DNA of 64,000 nt from JALOOB01 sp040766655 (GTDB taxonomy: Bacteria > Chloroflexota > Anaerolineae > CG2-30-64-16), in assembly GCA_040766655.1 (NCBI GenBank), contig JAXGQB010000014.1:1-64000 (forward strand). The letters are read 5' to 3'. This document shows, piece by piece, positions 25,162 to 33,276 of this stretch (the first letter of the stretch is position 1; each line of letters begins with the position of its first letter). Under the pieces are notes generated by a model. That model worked only from the letters and a program-made list of their open reading frames with translations. It searched no databases and was not told the DNA's origin. The translations under genes were made by a program, and so were the position numbers.

Positions 25162-26589
25162 CTACTCCACGATTACCTGCTGCACCGTCCCGCGCCCAAG
25201 ATCCGTCACGTAGAGCTCCCCATCTTCGTCCTCGCCGAACGAACTGATGGCACTTCCCGACTCGAGTAGCAGAACGGCGTCTGCCGGCTCGCCGGCATCA
25301 AGACCCCAGATGCGGCCGCTGCAGAAATCGGCATACAGGTACGCCCCGGCCAGCGCAGGAAAGCGTTGGCCACGATAGACATACCCGCCGGTGACGGAGC
25401 AGCCATCGGCCCCGTGGTTGTACGTGGCGACTGGACGCTCGAATGCGCTTCGATCGCAGCCGGCATCCTGGAAACAGCTGTCGCCCTCGGCGATGGGCCA
25501 GCCGAAGTTCAGGCCGCCAGGCGCACCTGACCGCACCACGTTGATCTCCTCGATGAGATTCTGGCCGACATCCGCAATCCATAGGTCACCCGTTGCCCGG
25601 TCAAAGCTGTAGCGCCAGGGATTGCGCAGCCCGACAGCCCAGGCCTCGTCGACCACATCCTGCCCATTCCAGTCGTCTGTCACCCAAGGATTGTCCCCTG
25701 GGACAACATACGGCAGCGCGGGATCCTGTGTGACATCCAGCCGCAGCATCTTGCCGAGCAACGTGGCAGGGTTCTGACCGTTCCCGTATCGGTCGTTCGC
25801 ACCGCCGCCGTCCCCCATGCCGATCCACAGCATGCCGTCCGGCCCGAAGCTAAGCATGCCGCCATTGTGGTTCGCCGCAGGCTGATCGACTCGGAGCACG
25901 CGCCACTCGCTTGCCCCGTCTGCGACGTTGGGATCCCCCGTAACGCTGAAACGCGAGACGATGGTGTCGCCGCTGCGATCCGTGTAGTTCACGAAAAAGT
26001 GGCCGCTGGTTGCGAAGTCGGGCGGAAAGGCCAGGCCCAGCAGGCCCTGCTCGTACCCGGAGCTGGTGAGCCTGTCTGCCAGGTCCAGGAAGGGTGTGTC
26101 GAGCACTCGCCCGCCCACCAACAGTCGAATGGCGCCCGTCTTCTCGACGATGAATAGCCGGCCACTGTTGTCATCTGCGTGGGTGACGAAGAGCGGGGCC
26201 GACAGGCCGTCCGCGACGGGAGACAATGCCAGCCGGACCGTGCCCAGCGCCGGCCGGCTCGCGGGCTCAGTCACGGCCTCGGGCATGGGGGTCGGCTCCG
26301 GCGTGGCAGCCGGCGCTGGCCCCGTTGCCGATGCGATAGGCGCCGTTGTTGCCGGAGCGGCTGGTGGCGCCTGCGGCTCCTGCCCGCGCGTCGCGGCAGC
26401 AGTGGGGGCCAGTTGCGTGGCCACGGCCACCGGAGGCTGAGTAGCAAGCGGGGCGGACTCGCTGGTGCGGGTGGGAGGAGCCTGGTTCTCCGTCGCCCGT
26501 TCGCTGCAGCCCACCAACGTGGCCACCACGAGCATCAGAACAGCGATGTGGGTGGGCCATCTTACGTTCTTGACGTGTCTTCTCATCGA
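25162..26589 (-). CDS. PQQ-type glucose/sorbosone dehydrogenase-like lipoprotein
   Basis: A 475-residue exported protein. The signal peptide ends in lipobox TLVGC; an Ala/Thr/Pro-rich linker of about 90 residues follows. A six-bladed beta-propeller of the soluble sugar dehydrogenase family (about 120-475) contains NHNGGMLSFGPDGMLWIGMGDGG and AYLYADFCSGRIWGL. It should oxidise sugars outside the membrane using PQQ, if PQQ is available; no pqq biosynthesis gene is present. ATG at 26589 with AAGGA four bases upstream. Divergent from the FG-GAP gene and 36 bases upstream of the HipA-like gene on the same strand. Confidence 0.88.
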   Translation of the reverse strand, partial: SMRRHVKNVRWPTHIAVLMLVVATLVGCSERATENQAPPTRTSESAPLATQPPVAVATQLAPTAAATRGQEPQAPPAAPATTAPIASATGPAPAATPEPTPMPEAVTEPASRPALGTVRLALSPVADGLSAPLFVTHADDNSGRLFIVEKTGAIRLLVGGRVLDTPFLDLADRLTSSGYEQGLLGLAFPPDFATSGHFFVNYTDRSGDTIVSRFSVTGDPNVADGASEWRVLRVDQPAANHNGGMLSFGPDGMLWIGMGDGGGANDRYGNGQNPATLLGKMLRLDVTQDPALPYVVPGDNPWVTDDWNGQDVVDEAWAVGLRNPWRYSFDRATGDLWIADVGQNLIEEINVVRSGAPGGLNFGWPIAEGDSCFQDAGCDRSAFERPVATYNHGADGCSVTGGYVYRGQRFPALAGAYLYADFCSGRIWGLDAGEPADAVLLLESGSAISSFGEDEDGELYVTDLGRGTVQQVIVE

Positions 26590-26713
26590 TCCTTGCCTTC
26601 CAGCTTGATTTTCACCTGCCATGATGGAACCGAATCCTTGGCACAGCGTCCTACGTTTGAGCTTACGACACGACCAACTGCCTGTCGGTGAAGCAGCACA
26701 CACTGAAGACGGT

Positions 26714-26742
26714 TTGCCAAACACCTGCGACTCAGGTAACAT
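26714..26742 (+). promoter_or_regulatory. Candidate promoter for the FG-GAP gene
   Basis: TTGCCA (26714-26719) and TAACAT (26737-26742) are 17 bases apart, about 45 bases before the GTG start at 26789. Confidence 0.4.
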
Positions 26743-26788
26743 CCTGCATGGAGACACGGATCGCCCCATAATGAAAGGAGAGTCTTTC

Positions 26789-29116
26789 GTGAGTACGAAT
26801 CGTCGGGCCCTAACCCTGGCCCTGATCCTGCTGATTACGATCGGCGCCGGCATCGCCACAGCAGCACCGATCGAAGAATCGAACACGCCCCTCGGTGCAA
26901 CGCGTGAGCCCTCGGAACAGACGGTGCTGGAGTCGCTCCGTAACAGCATGACCACACCGGATGATCCATACGCGGCCGGCGGCTACCCTGACGAACTGCC
27001 CGCCTTTGCTGTCCCAGGCCCCGAGGTTGATGGGGCGTTCGCCGAGCCGGCAGCCTTCAACACCGGCGTCCTCTGCAGTGGGAACGACGTCTGCCTGACG
27101 GGCGACTTCAACGCCGATGGGCGTGACGATGTTGCGGTGCTCAAGGGAGATTTCGCAACGGGCGCAGAGGTGGGCGACGTGCTTGTCGCCCTTTCATCTG
27201 GCGCCAGCTTCCAGCCCCGCGCCAAGTGGCTCGAGTATTTCTGCACCGGCGGCTCGGTCTGCAAGGTGGCCGACGTCAACGGCGACAATCGCGACGACCT
27301 CGTCAACTTTGCGCGGGGCGCTGAGGGTAGCCCCAACAGGGGCAACGTCACAGTTGCCCTGTCCACAGGCACAGCGTTCAGCTCGCCCGCGCTCTGGCAC
27401 CCGTATTTCTGCATCGGCCAGGAAGTCTGCGACGTCGGCGACTTCAATGGCGACAATCGCGCCGACATCGTGCTGTTCAAGAAGAGCCTCTACGCCGGCA
27501 GCGAGGGTGGCGATGTACTGGTATCGCTGTCGAACGGATTCAACCAGTTCCTGGCCGTTGGCAAGTGGCAGGACGTGTTCTGCACCGAAGACGAGCTGTG
27601 CAGGGTGGGTGATTTCAACGGTGACAACCGCGACGACATCGTCGCGTTCGCCCAACGCAGCATCGTGACGCCAGGCCGTGTCAACGTAGCGCTCTCGCAG
27701 GGCGGCAGCTTCAATGCCTCGCCGGCCAAGTGGCAGGACTACTTCTGCCCCGGCTACGAGCAGTGCGAGATCGGCGATTTCGACGCCAACGGCATGGACG
27801 ACCTCCTCGCCTTTGCAGGGGGAGGTTACCCGGAGAATCCGTCGACGTACGGCGATACGTACGTAGCGCTCAGCGGCGGCAACTCCTTCCTGCCCGGCCA
27901 GAAGTGGCACGACATGTTCTGTACGCCAGGCGAAGACTGTGCGGTCGGTGACTTCAACGGCGACGGCAGGGACGATATCGTGCGGTTCGTGAAGTCCAAC
28001 GGTTCCGCATTTGTCGCCCTGGCGACCGGCACTGCGACCGGGTTCATCCTCACGCCCGGCAATCCTCCCGGGAAGTGGGCGGACTACTTCTGCATCAACC
28101 AGGAGCAATGCCAGACCGGTGACTTCAACGGCGATGGTCTCACGGACATCGCGTACCTGGTGCGCAGCACGCAGGCCGGCGTCGGCGAGGGCGACGTGTT
28201 CGTCGCGCTGTCCAATGGCTATGCCTTCGGCACGCCGCAGAAATGGCATGAGTACTTCTGCCTGGGCCAGGACAACTGCCAGGTCGGCGATTTCAACGCG
28301 GATGGCCTGGATGATCTCGTGTCGTTCAGCCGCGTGACGAACGGGCTGGTCTACGTGACCCTTTCAACGGGCAACGGCTTCGGGACGTCGACCCTCTGGA
28401 ACACCTTCTTCTGCCCCAACCCTGAGTGGTGTGAGGTCGGTGATTTCAACGGCGACGGTGCGGACGACATCGTCACATTCCTGAGGAACACCTACGGCGA
28501 TACGCGGGCCGGCGAGGTCAACGTCGCGCTGTCGGTGCCCAACGCCGCCCAGTTCGTGACGGTCGGCAGGTGGAACGGCTTCTTCTGCATTGGGAACGAA
28601 TGGTGTGATACGGGCGATTTCAACGGCGATGGGCGGGACGACATCATCACCTTCACGAAGGGCAGCAACGCCAACGTCTACGTAGGTCTTTCGACGGGCG
28701 TCAGCTTCCTGGATGGGCAGAAGTGGCACGACTTCTTCTGTGCAGGCAACGAGCAGTGCCGCATTGCTGATGTTGATGGCGAAGGCAAGGATGATATCGT
28801 CACCTTCCTGCGCAGCGATTACGCGGCCACATCCCCCTCGACCGTCGGCGACGTGATCGTTGGCCTGTCGGACGGAGGCCGCTTCCTGTCGCAGCCGAAG
28901 TGGAACGACTTCTTCTGCATCAACCAGGAGTACTGCGATGTCGGTGACTTCAACGGCAACGGTACGGCCGATATCGTGACCTTCATCAAATCGACCGTGG
29001 GAGACCGGGCGGGCGACGTGTATGTTGCCACCTCCCAGATCGGGACGGGCTTCTACTTCACGAACGCGATGCCGCCGGATGCGCGCAGATTGTATCTGCC
29101 ACTGACCAGGCGATAA
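26789..29116 (+). CDS. Secreted 12-repeat FG-GAP/VCBS protein with paired cysteines
   Basis: A 775-residue exported protein. A signal peptide (RRALTLALILLITIGAGI region) is followed by about 70 linker residues and then 12 tandem repeats of 50-58 residues. Each repeat has the order KW-xxx-FC-x5-C, then a calcium-binding DFNGDGRDDIV loop as in integrin-type FG-GAP propellers, then a strand like VYVALSTG. The two cysteines per repeat probably form a disulfide. The C-terminus is RRLYLPLTRR, a tail like those I recall on many secreted Chloroflexota proteins. GTG start at 26789 has AAGGAG 8 bases upstream; an ATG at 26771 contains that SD. Ligand unknown; probably a surface adhesin or glycan binder. 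Confidence 0.85.
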   Translation: MSTNRRALTLALILLITIGAGIATAAPIEESNTPLGATREPSEQTVLESLRNSMTTPDDPYAAGGYPDELPAFAVPGPEVDGAFAEPAAFNTGVLCSGNDVCLTGDFNADGRDDVAVLKGDFATGAEVGDVLVALSSGASFQPRAKWLEYFCTGGSVCKVADVNGDNRDDLVNFARGAEGSPNRGNVTVALSTGTAFSSPALWHPYFCIGQEVCDVGDFNGDNRADIVLFKKSLYAGSEGGDVLVSLSNGFNQFLAVGKWQDVFCTEDELCRVGDFNGDNRDDIVAFAQRSIVTPGRVNVALSQGGSFNASPAKWQDYFCPGYEQCEIGDFDANGMDDLLAFAGGGYPENPSTYGDTYVALSGGNSFLPGQKWHDMFCTPGEDCAVGDFNGDGRDDIVRFVKSNGSAFVALATGTATGFILTPGNPPGKWADYFCINQEQCQTGDFNGDGLTDIAYLVRSTQAGVGEGDVFVALSNGYAFGTPQKWHEYFCLGQDNCQVGDFNADGLDDLVSFSRVTNGLVYVTLSTGNGFGTSTLWNTFFCPNPEWCEVGDFNGDGADDIVTFLRNTYGDTRAGEVNVALSVPNAAQFVTVGRWNGFFCIGNEWCDTGDFNGDGRDDIITFTKGSNANVYVGLSTGVSFLDGQKWHDFFCAGNEQCRIADVDGEGKDDIVTFLRSDYAATSPSTVGDVIVGLSDGGRFLSQPKWNDFFCINQEYCDVGDFNGNGTADIVTFIKSTVGDRAGDVYVATSQIGTGFYFTNAMPPDARRLYLPLTRR

Positions 29117-29133
29117 CGCCCAGGCCTTCGGAG

Positions 29134-29167
29134 GTCCGCCGCACGCTCGATGTCGCGTGCGGCGGAC
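29134..29167. terminator. Hairpin terminator between convergent genes
   Basis: A 13-bp perfect stem (29134-29146 with 29155-29167) and 8-base loop follow the FG-GAP stop by 17 bases. It faces the end of the sirtuin gene. The T-run is weak. Confidence 0.6.
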
Positions 29168-29306
29168 TTCATTAAGCGTGAGAGACCAGCATGCGCACAC
29201 CGGCCAACCCTCGCGCTGAGAGTGCTGGACGGCCACGCTATCTCCTGCGAGCCCGCCAGGCGGATATCGCAGATTGAGTTCCTGCGGTGAAAGGCGCGCC
29301 GCGGCC

Positions 29307-30164
29307 CTACGGCGCTCCGACTTCAGGCTCCATCGCCACGTCACACACGGCCTCAGCCAGAGAGCCTACCGCCTTGACGACATCCACGCGCAATATGAGG
29401 TCCATGTAGTCGTCGAGCGCAGTCGGCGTGCGGTTGACGAGTACCAATTTTGCGCCGCGGCGCTTGGCCAGAAGTGGCAGGTCGGCCGCGGGCATCACCT
29501 CCAGTGATGAGCCCACGATGAGCATCACGTCAGCGCGCAGCGCCTCGTACTGCGCGCGGGAAAGCATGTCGTAGGGCAGCGGCTCGCCGAAGAGTACCAC
29601 ATCGGGTTTGAGCAGTCCGCCACACGCCGGACACGGAGGCGGCAGAATGTCCCTCAGTACATCCTCCAGCATGGGCTCGGCAGAAAGTGTCTGGCCACAG
29701 TCGAGGCACGTCATCGTGCGCGTGTGACCGTGCAACTCGACGACCTGCCGGCTTCCGGCCGCCTGGTGCAGGGAATCGATGTTCTGCGTTACCACTGCCG
29801 CCAGGCTTCCCGCGGCCTCCATCCGGGCCAGGGCCTTGTGCGCGCCGTTGGGACGCGACGAGACCATCTTATGTAACAGCGGCCTGAACCACTTGTAGAA
29901 CCGTTCCGGCTGATCGTGGAAGCCCCAGAGCGACGCCACCTCGAGCGGTTCGAACTGCCTCCAGAGACCAGAGGATTCGCTCCGGAAATCAGGGATGCCC
30001 GATGGGGTGCTGATGCCCGCTCCCGTGAGGGCGACTAGGTGCTGGGAAGTGTCGAAGAGCCTGACAGCTTCCTGGAGGAGTGAGTGGGTCGGATCATGAC
30101 GGATTCGTTGAGACACAGCAACACCGCTGCGCAAGGATGACTGCGGACCAATCGACTTTAGCAT
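29307..30164 (-). CDS. cobB: NAD-dependent protein deacylase, sirtuin (Sir2/CobB)
   Basis: A 285-residue sirtuin that removes acetyl or other acyl groups from lysines with NAD. The Rossmann signature GAGISTPSGIPDFRS, the TQNIDSLHQAAG motif, catalytic His in ELHGHTRTM and a four-Cys zinc site (CLDCG and CPACGG) are all present. The start is uncertain: ATG at 30164 has no visible SD, and an ATG at 30209 or a GTG downstream are alternatives. It is divergent from the CDP-alcohol phosphatidyltransferase, sharing a short promoter region. Substrates unknown. Confidence 0.92.
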   Translation of the reverse strand: MLKSIGPQSSLRSGVAVSQRIRHDPTHSLLQEAVRLFDTSQHLVALTGAGISTPSGIPDFRSESSGLWRQFEPLEVASLWGFHDQPERFYKWFRPLLHKMVSSRPNGAHKALARMEAAGSLAAVVTQNIDSLHQAAGSRQVVELHGHTRTMTCLDCGQTLSAEPMLEDVLRDILPPPCPACGGLLKPDVVLFGEPLPYDMLSRAQYEALRADVMLIVGSSLEVMPAADLPLLAKRRGAKLVLVNRTPTALDDYMDLILRVDVVKAVGSLAEAVCDVAMEPEVGAP

Positions 30165-30185
30165 AGTATCACTGATGTAGCAAGC

Positions 30186-30204
30186 GGTTGACAGTTGTGC
30201 AACC
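30186..30204. promoter_or_regulatory. Dyad (GGTTG-N9-CAACC) over the promoter -35 box
   Basis: GGTTG (30186-30190) and CAACC (30200-30204) form an inverted repeat that contains the TTGACA box of the promoter at 30188-30216. Its place suggests an operator for the divergent pair; no regulator gene is obvious. Confidence 0.35.
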
Positions 30205-30216
30205 TTCATGTATATT
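30188..30216 (+). promoter_or_regulatory. Near-consensus promoter for the pgsA-like/sigma operon
   Basis: Perfect TTGACA (30188-30193) and TATATT (30211-30216) with the ideal 17-base spacer. It is among the strongest promoters in the window, about 36 bases before the first gene. Confidence 0.7.
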
Positions 30217-30258
30217 GTACTTACATTTATCGTCCTTCAGCATTCAAGGCGTGTGTTC

Positions 30259-30843
30259 ATGGTAGCTAACCTGGCGAGAGCCTGGACTGCGCGGTTCATC
30301 GAACCTGTCGCTCGCTTACTCGGGTCGTTGGGACTATCACCCAACGCAGTAACGGTTCTGGGCTTCCTCCTGACGCTGGCCGTTTCGGGCGTTCTGGCCA
30401 CCGGACAGCTGCCACTTGCGGGCGCATTGCTGATAGTAACCCTGGCATTTGATGCAGTCGATGGCTCACTGGCGCGGATCACCGGCCAGACCACGGCTTT
30501 CGGCGCTTTCCTTGATTCGACACTCGATCGTTGGGCCGAAGTGGCCATCTACGTGGCAATTCTCTGGGTGTACGTGCAGGCGAACGACGACCTTGGAGCG
30601 ATGCTGGCGATCACAGCGCTGGCCATGTCTCTGCTCGTCAGCTACACGCGGGCACGCGCCGAGGGTATCGGACTACAGTGTAAGGAAGGCCTGTTCACTC
30701 GCTTCGAGCGACTTGTGGTCCTGATTCTCGGATTGCTGACCGGGCTGCTCACCTGGGCATTGGCTTTTATCGCGCTGCTTGCCGGCGTAACGGCAGTCCA
30801 GCGCATCGTCGTAACGTGGAAAGCGGCACAACTGAGACCATAG
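30259..30843 (+). CDS. CDP-alcohol phosphatidyltransferase family protein
   Basis: A 194-residue integral membrane enzyme with about six helices that transfers a phosphatidyl group from CDP-diacylglycerol to an alcohol such as glycerol-3-phosphate or inositol phosphate. The family motif DGxxARxxxxxxxxGxxxDxxxD is complete in DAVDGSLARI...GAFLDSTLD. The ATG at 30259 has AAGG nine bases upstream; a longer frame begins before the expected transcription start. It leads a four-gene run with the ECF sigma factor 28 bases later. Acceptor alcohol cannot be told from sequence. Confidence 0.9.
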   Translation: MVANLARAWTARFIEPVARLLGSLGLSPNAVTVLGFLLTLAVSGVLATGQLPLAGALLIVTLAFDAVDGSLARITGQTTAFGAFLDSTLDRWAEVAIYVAILWVYVQANDDLGAMLAITALAMSLLVSYTRARAEGIGLQCKEGLFTRFERLVVLILGLLTGLLTWALAFIALLAGVTAVQRIVVTWKAAQLRP

Positions 30844-30863
30844 TGGCCACACGTGGGCCCACG
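30843..30863. promoter_or_regulatory. Two adjoining palindromes just before the sigma gene
   Basis: GTGGCCAC (30843-30850) is followed by the 12-bp palindrome CGTGGGCCCACG (30852-30863), ending 8 bases before the sigma ATG where an SD would be expected. It may be an operator or an RNA hairpin that hides the start site. Confidence 0.4.
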
Positions 30864-30871
30864 AATTTGCA

Positions 30872-31489
30872 ATGAGTTTGCTTAATTGGCTCGTTTGGGC
30901 GTTATCTTTTGCGACCTTTGGCGTCATCAAAGGTGATGGCACGCGCAGTGAACCGCCAGATTGGCAGGCCGTGCTGGATCGGGCGCTGCAAGCCGAGCCC
31001 GCGGCGTTGGGTGTGATCTACGACCAGTACGTTGACAGGATCTACTCTTACATCTATCACCGGGTTGGGCAGCCGGACATTGCGGAGGACCTGACCGGCC
31101 AGGTGTTCATGCGGATGTTAGAGGCCGTTCAGGGTGGGCGAGGTTGGCGGTCTTCATTTTCGGGCTGGCTCTATCGGATCGCCCACAACCTTGTCATCGA
31201 TCATTATCGACGCCGTAAGCGAGCAACGTTCGTGGACCTGGAGGATGCGGCCCCGGTGCAGGCCCAGACAGGCGATCCGGTCCGCTTTTCCGAGACGCAG
31301 TATGAGAGGGAGCGATTGCGATCAGCCCTTGCGAAGCTGACTGACGAGCAGGCCCAGGTCATTTCGCTCCGATTCCTTGAAGATCTGAGTATTGCTGAAG
31401 TTGCTGAGATGTTGGATAAGACCGAAGGTGCGGTAAAAGCGTTGCAGTATCGGGCAGTGCTTGCATTGCGACGGGTGATGGAACTATGA
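30872..31489 (+). CDS. ECF-type RNA polymerase sigma factor
   Basis: A sigma-70 family factor of up to 205 residues. Region 2 starts around LGVIYDQYVDRIYSYIYHRVG (split at residue 46-66) with AEDLTGQVFMRMLEAV, and region 4 holds the helix-turn-helix LSIAEVAEMLDKTEGAVKALQYRAVLALRR. The first 20 residues (LLNWLVWALSFATFGVI) are hydrophobic and unlike a sigma N-terminus, so the true start may be the GTG near 30971 or this end may be a membrane tether. No SD precedes 30872. The stop overlaps the next gene as ATGA, tying it to the DUF5667 membrane protein. Confidence 0.88.
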   Translation: MSLLNWLVWALSFATFGVIKGDGTRSEPPDWQAVLDRALQAEPAALGVIYDQYVDRIYSYIYHRVGQPDIAEDLTGQVFMRMLEAVQGGRGWRSSFSGWLYRIAHNLVIDHYRRRKRATFVDLEDAAPVQAQTGDPVRFSETQYERERLRSALAKLTDEQAQVISLRFLEDLSIAEVAEMLDKTEGAVKALQYRAVLALRRVMEL

Positions 31490-33261
31490 AAGCCCGCCAC
31501 GACGATCTGATCAGCGCCATGCTGGCCGAATGCTCCGACATGATTCTGGCAGGCGCCTCCGTTGCTGCCTGTCTGGAACGGTATCCGGAGCAGGCCACTG
31601 AGCTCGAGCCATTGCTGCGCGCTGTCTTCAGCGTGCGCGAGCTAACCCCTGTTCCGCCTCGTTCGCCGGCAATCGCCGCCCGCAGCCGCAGCATCTTCAT
31701 GTCCCGGGTTGCCCGTCTTCAGCCGCGGGGAACAACTCGTCCCTGGTGGCAAACCCTCCTCAACCCCGGCCCAACCGTGCCTCGCACCCGGCCTTTGGGT
31801 CTTTTCGCGATTTTGCTAATTGTAATTATTAGTGGTATATTCATTACTGGTAGTGTTACCCTGGCTGCCAGCGCACTGCCCGGCGACCTTCTCTTCGGCG
31901 TAAAGACCGGAACCGAGAACGTGCGGATGTTCTTCACGTTCGACGAGGAGGCACGCGAGGACCTGGAGATGCTGTACGGCCAGCGCCGGGTCGAGGAAGC
32001 GAAAGCGATCGTCGACCAGAAACGGCCTGTTGACAACTTAATACTGCAGGGAATCATCGAATCGCTTGGTCCGAACAGCTGGGTGGTATCTGGAATGAAT
32101 GTACTGCTCCAGCCCGGCTCCAAGATCGAGGGCAACCCCGAGATCGGGGCTGCAGTCCGGGGTCGAATGCAGGCGCCGGGTGACGGGTCACTGCTGCTGA
32201 TCTACGCAGAGGTGCTGCCGCCCGACGTTTCAGAGGCGGATAGCCAGGCGGGCGCCTTCCAGCAGGAGACGCCGACGGCCATCGCACCGACCTCCGCGCC
32301 GTCGCCGACGCCAACGATGACGCCGGCTGCGGAGCTGGCAGCGCCGCTCCTGTCACTGCAGGGCATGACGCTGGCAGAGCCGACCGACCAGCCAACGGCG
32401 ACGCAGACGCCGTCGCCCACTGCGACGCGGACGGCCACGCCGACTGCGACCCGTACAGCGACGCCGACGCGGACCGCGACACCGATCCAGACGAGGACGC
32501 CGACCCCGCTCCCGCCACCGCAAGAGGTCATCAAGGGCCGGGTGATGGGTCGCTTGACGGCAATGAACGGCAGCGTCTGGACGGTCAACGGGCAGAACAT
32601 CGAAGTGCCCGCCGGCACGCCGATCGCAGGCAACATCGAGATTGGCTGCATGGTAGACGTGGAGATACAACACCGATTCGGCGCAATGCCCTTGGCCCTC
32701 CAGATCTGGGTCACAGCATCGCCCATTGCCACCCCTGAACCGTACGAGTTTGAGGACTACGTCGAGGCCATCAACGGGGAGTGGTGGAGCATCGGGGGCA
32801 AGCAGGTCAAGGTCACCGGCGACACGCAGCTGGTCAACGACCCGGCGGTCGGCGACCTGGTTCATGTCAAGGCACTGCGCCAGGCCACCAACGAGCTGTG
32901 GGCCACCAGCATCACGGCCATCCGCTTCATCGAAGTCCAGATCGACGGCATCATCGAGGCGCTGAGCGGCAGCTCGATCACCGTCGACGGTCATACCATC
33001 ACCATCAACGAACAGACGCAATTCGTGGGTTCGCCGGCCGTTGGCCGCCAAGCCCAGGTGAGAGCCCTGCAGATGCCCGACGGGAGCCTTATCGCGACGA
33101 TCATCGTCGTGGTCGAGCCCGCTGAGACATCGACGGCCGAGCCAACCGCGACGCCCACCGTTGCACCGACTGAGAGTGCAACGGTTGAGCCAACCGCTAC
33201 ACCCACCTTCGAACCGACCGATCCTGCCCCTAGCGAGCCGACCCCGACCCAAGCACCCTGA
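31486..33261 (+). CDS. Membrane protein with DUF5667 and DUF5666-type domains
   Basis: A 591-residue single-pass protein. Residues 1-100 are cytoplasmic and begin with a helical segment (DLISAMLAECSDMIL..ACLERYPEQATELEPLL) resembling proteins encoded beside sigma factors. TM helix at about 106-128, then the DUF5667-like LPGDLLFGVKTGTENVRMFF. The outer part has four DUF5666-like beta domains (about 185-245, 345-410, 423-484, 486-545) and two Thr/Pro-rich linkers, one at 300-345 with TATPTRTATP-like repeats and one at the C-terminus. It starts inside the sigma stop (ATGA). Position and shape suggest an anti-sigma or sensor for the sigma factor; this is inference. Confidence 0.8.
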   Translation: MKARHDDLISAMLAECSDMILAGASVAACLERYPEQATELEPLLRAVFSVRELTPVPPRSPAIAARSRSIFMSRVARLQPRGTTRPWWQTLLNPGPTVPRTRPLGLFAILLIVIISGIFITGSVTLAASALPGDLLFGVKTGTENVRMFFTFDEEAREDLEMLYGQRRVEEAKAIVDQKRPVDNLILQGIIESLGPNSWVVSGMNVLLQPGSKIEGNPEIGAAVRGRMQAPGDGSLLLIYAEVLPPDVSEADSQAGAFQQETPTAIAPTSAPSPTPTMTPAAELAAPLLSLQGMTLAEPTDQPTATQTPSPTATRTATPTATRTATPTRTATPIQTRTPTPLPPPQEVIKGRVMGRLTAMNGSVWTVNGQNIEVPAGTPIAGNIEIGCMVDVEIQHRFGAMPLALQIWVTASPIATPEPYEFEDYVEAINGEWWSIGGKQVKVTGDTQLVNDPAVGDLVHVKALRQATNELWATSITAIRFIEVQIDGIIEALSGSSITVDGHTITINEQTQFVGSPAVGRQAQVRALQMPDGSLIATIIVVVEPAETSTAEPTATPTVAPTESATVEPTATPTFEPTDPAPSEPTPTQAP

Positions 33262-33276
33262 AGGTTGGGGGAACTC

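Noticed and set aside
32390..32520. Short DNA repeats in the DUF5667 gene
   Set aside because: They are coding repeats of a Thr/Pro-rich linker and not a mobile or regulatory repeat.
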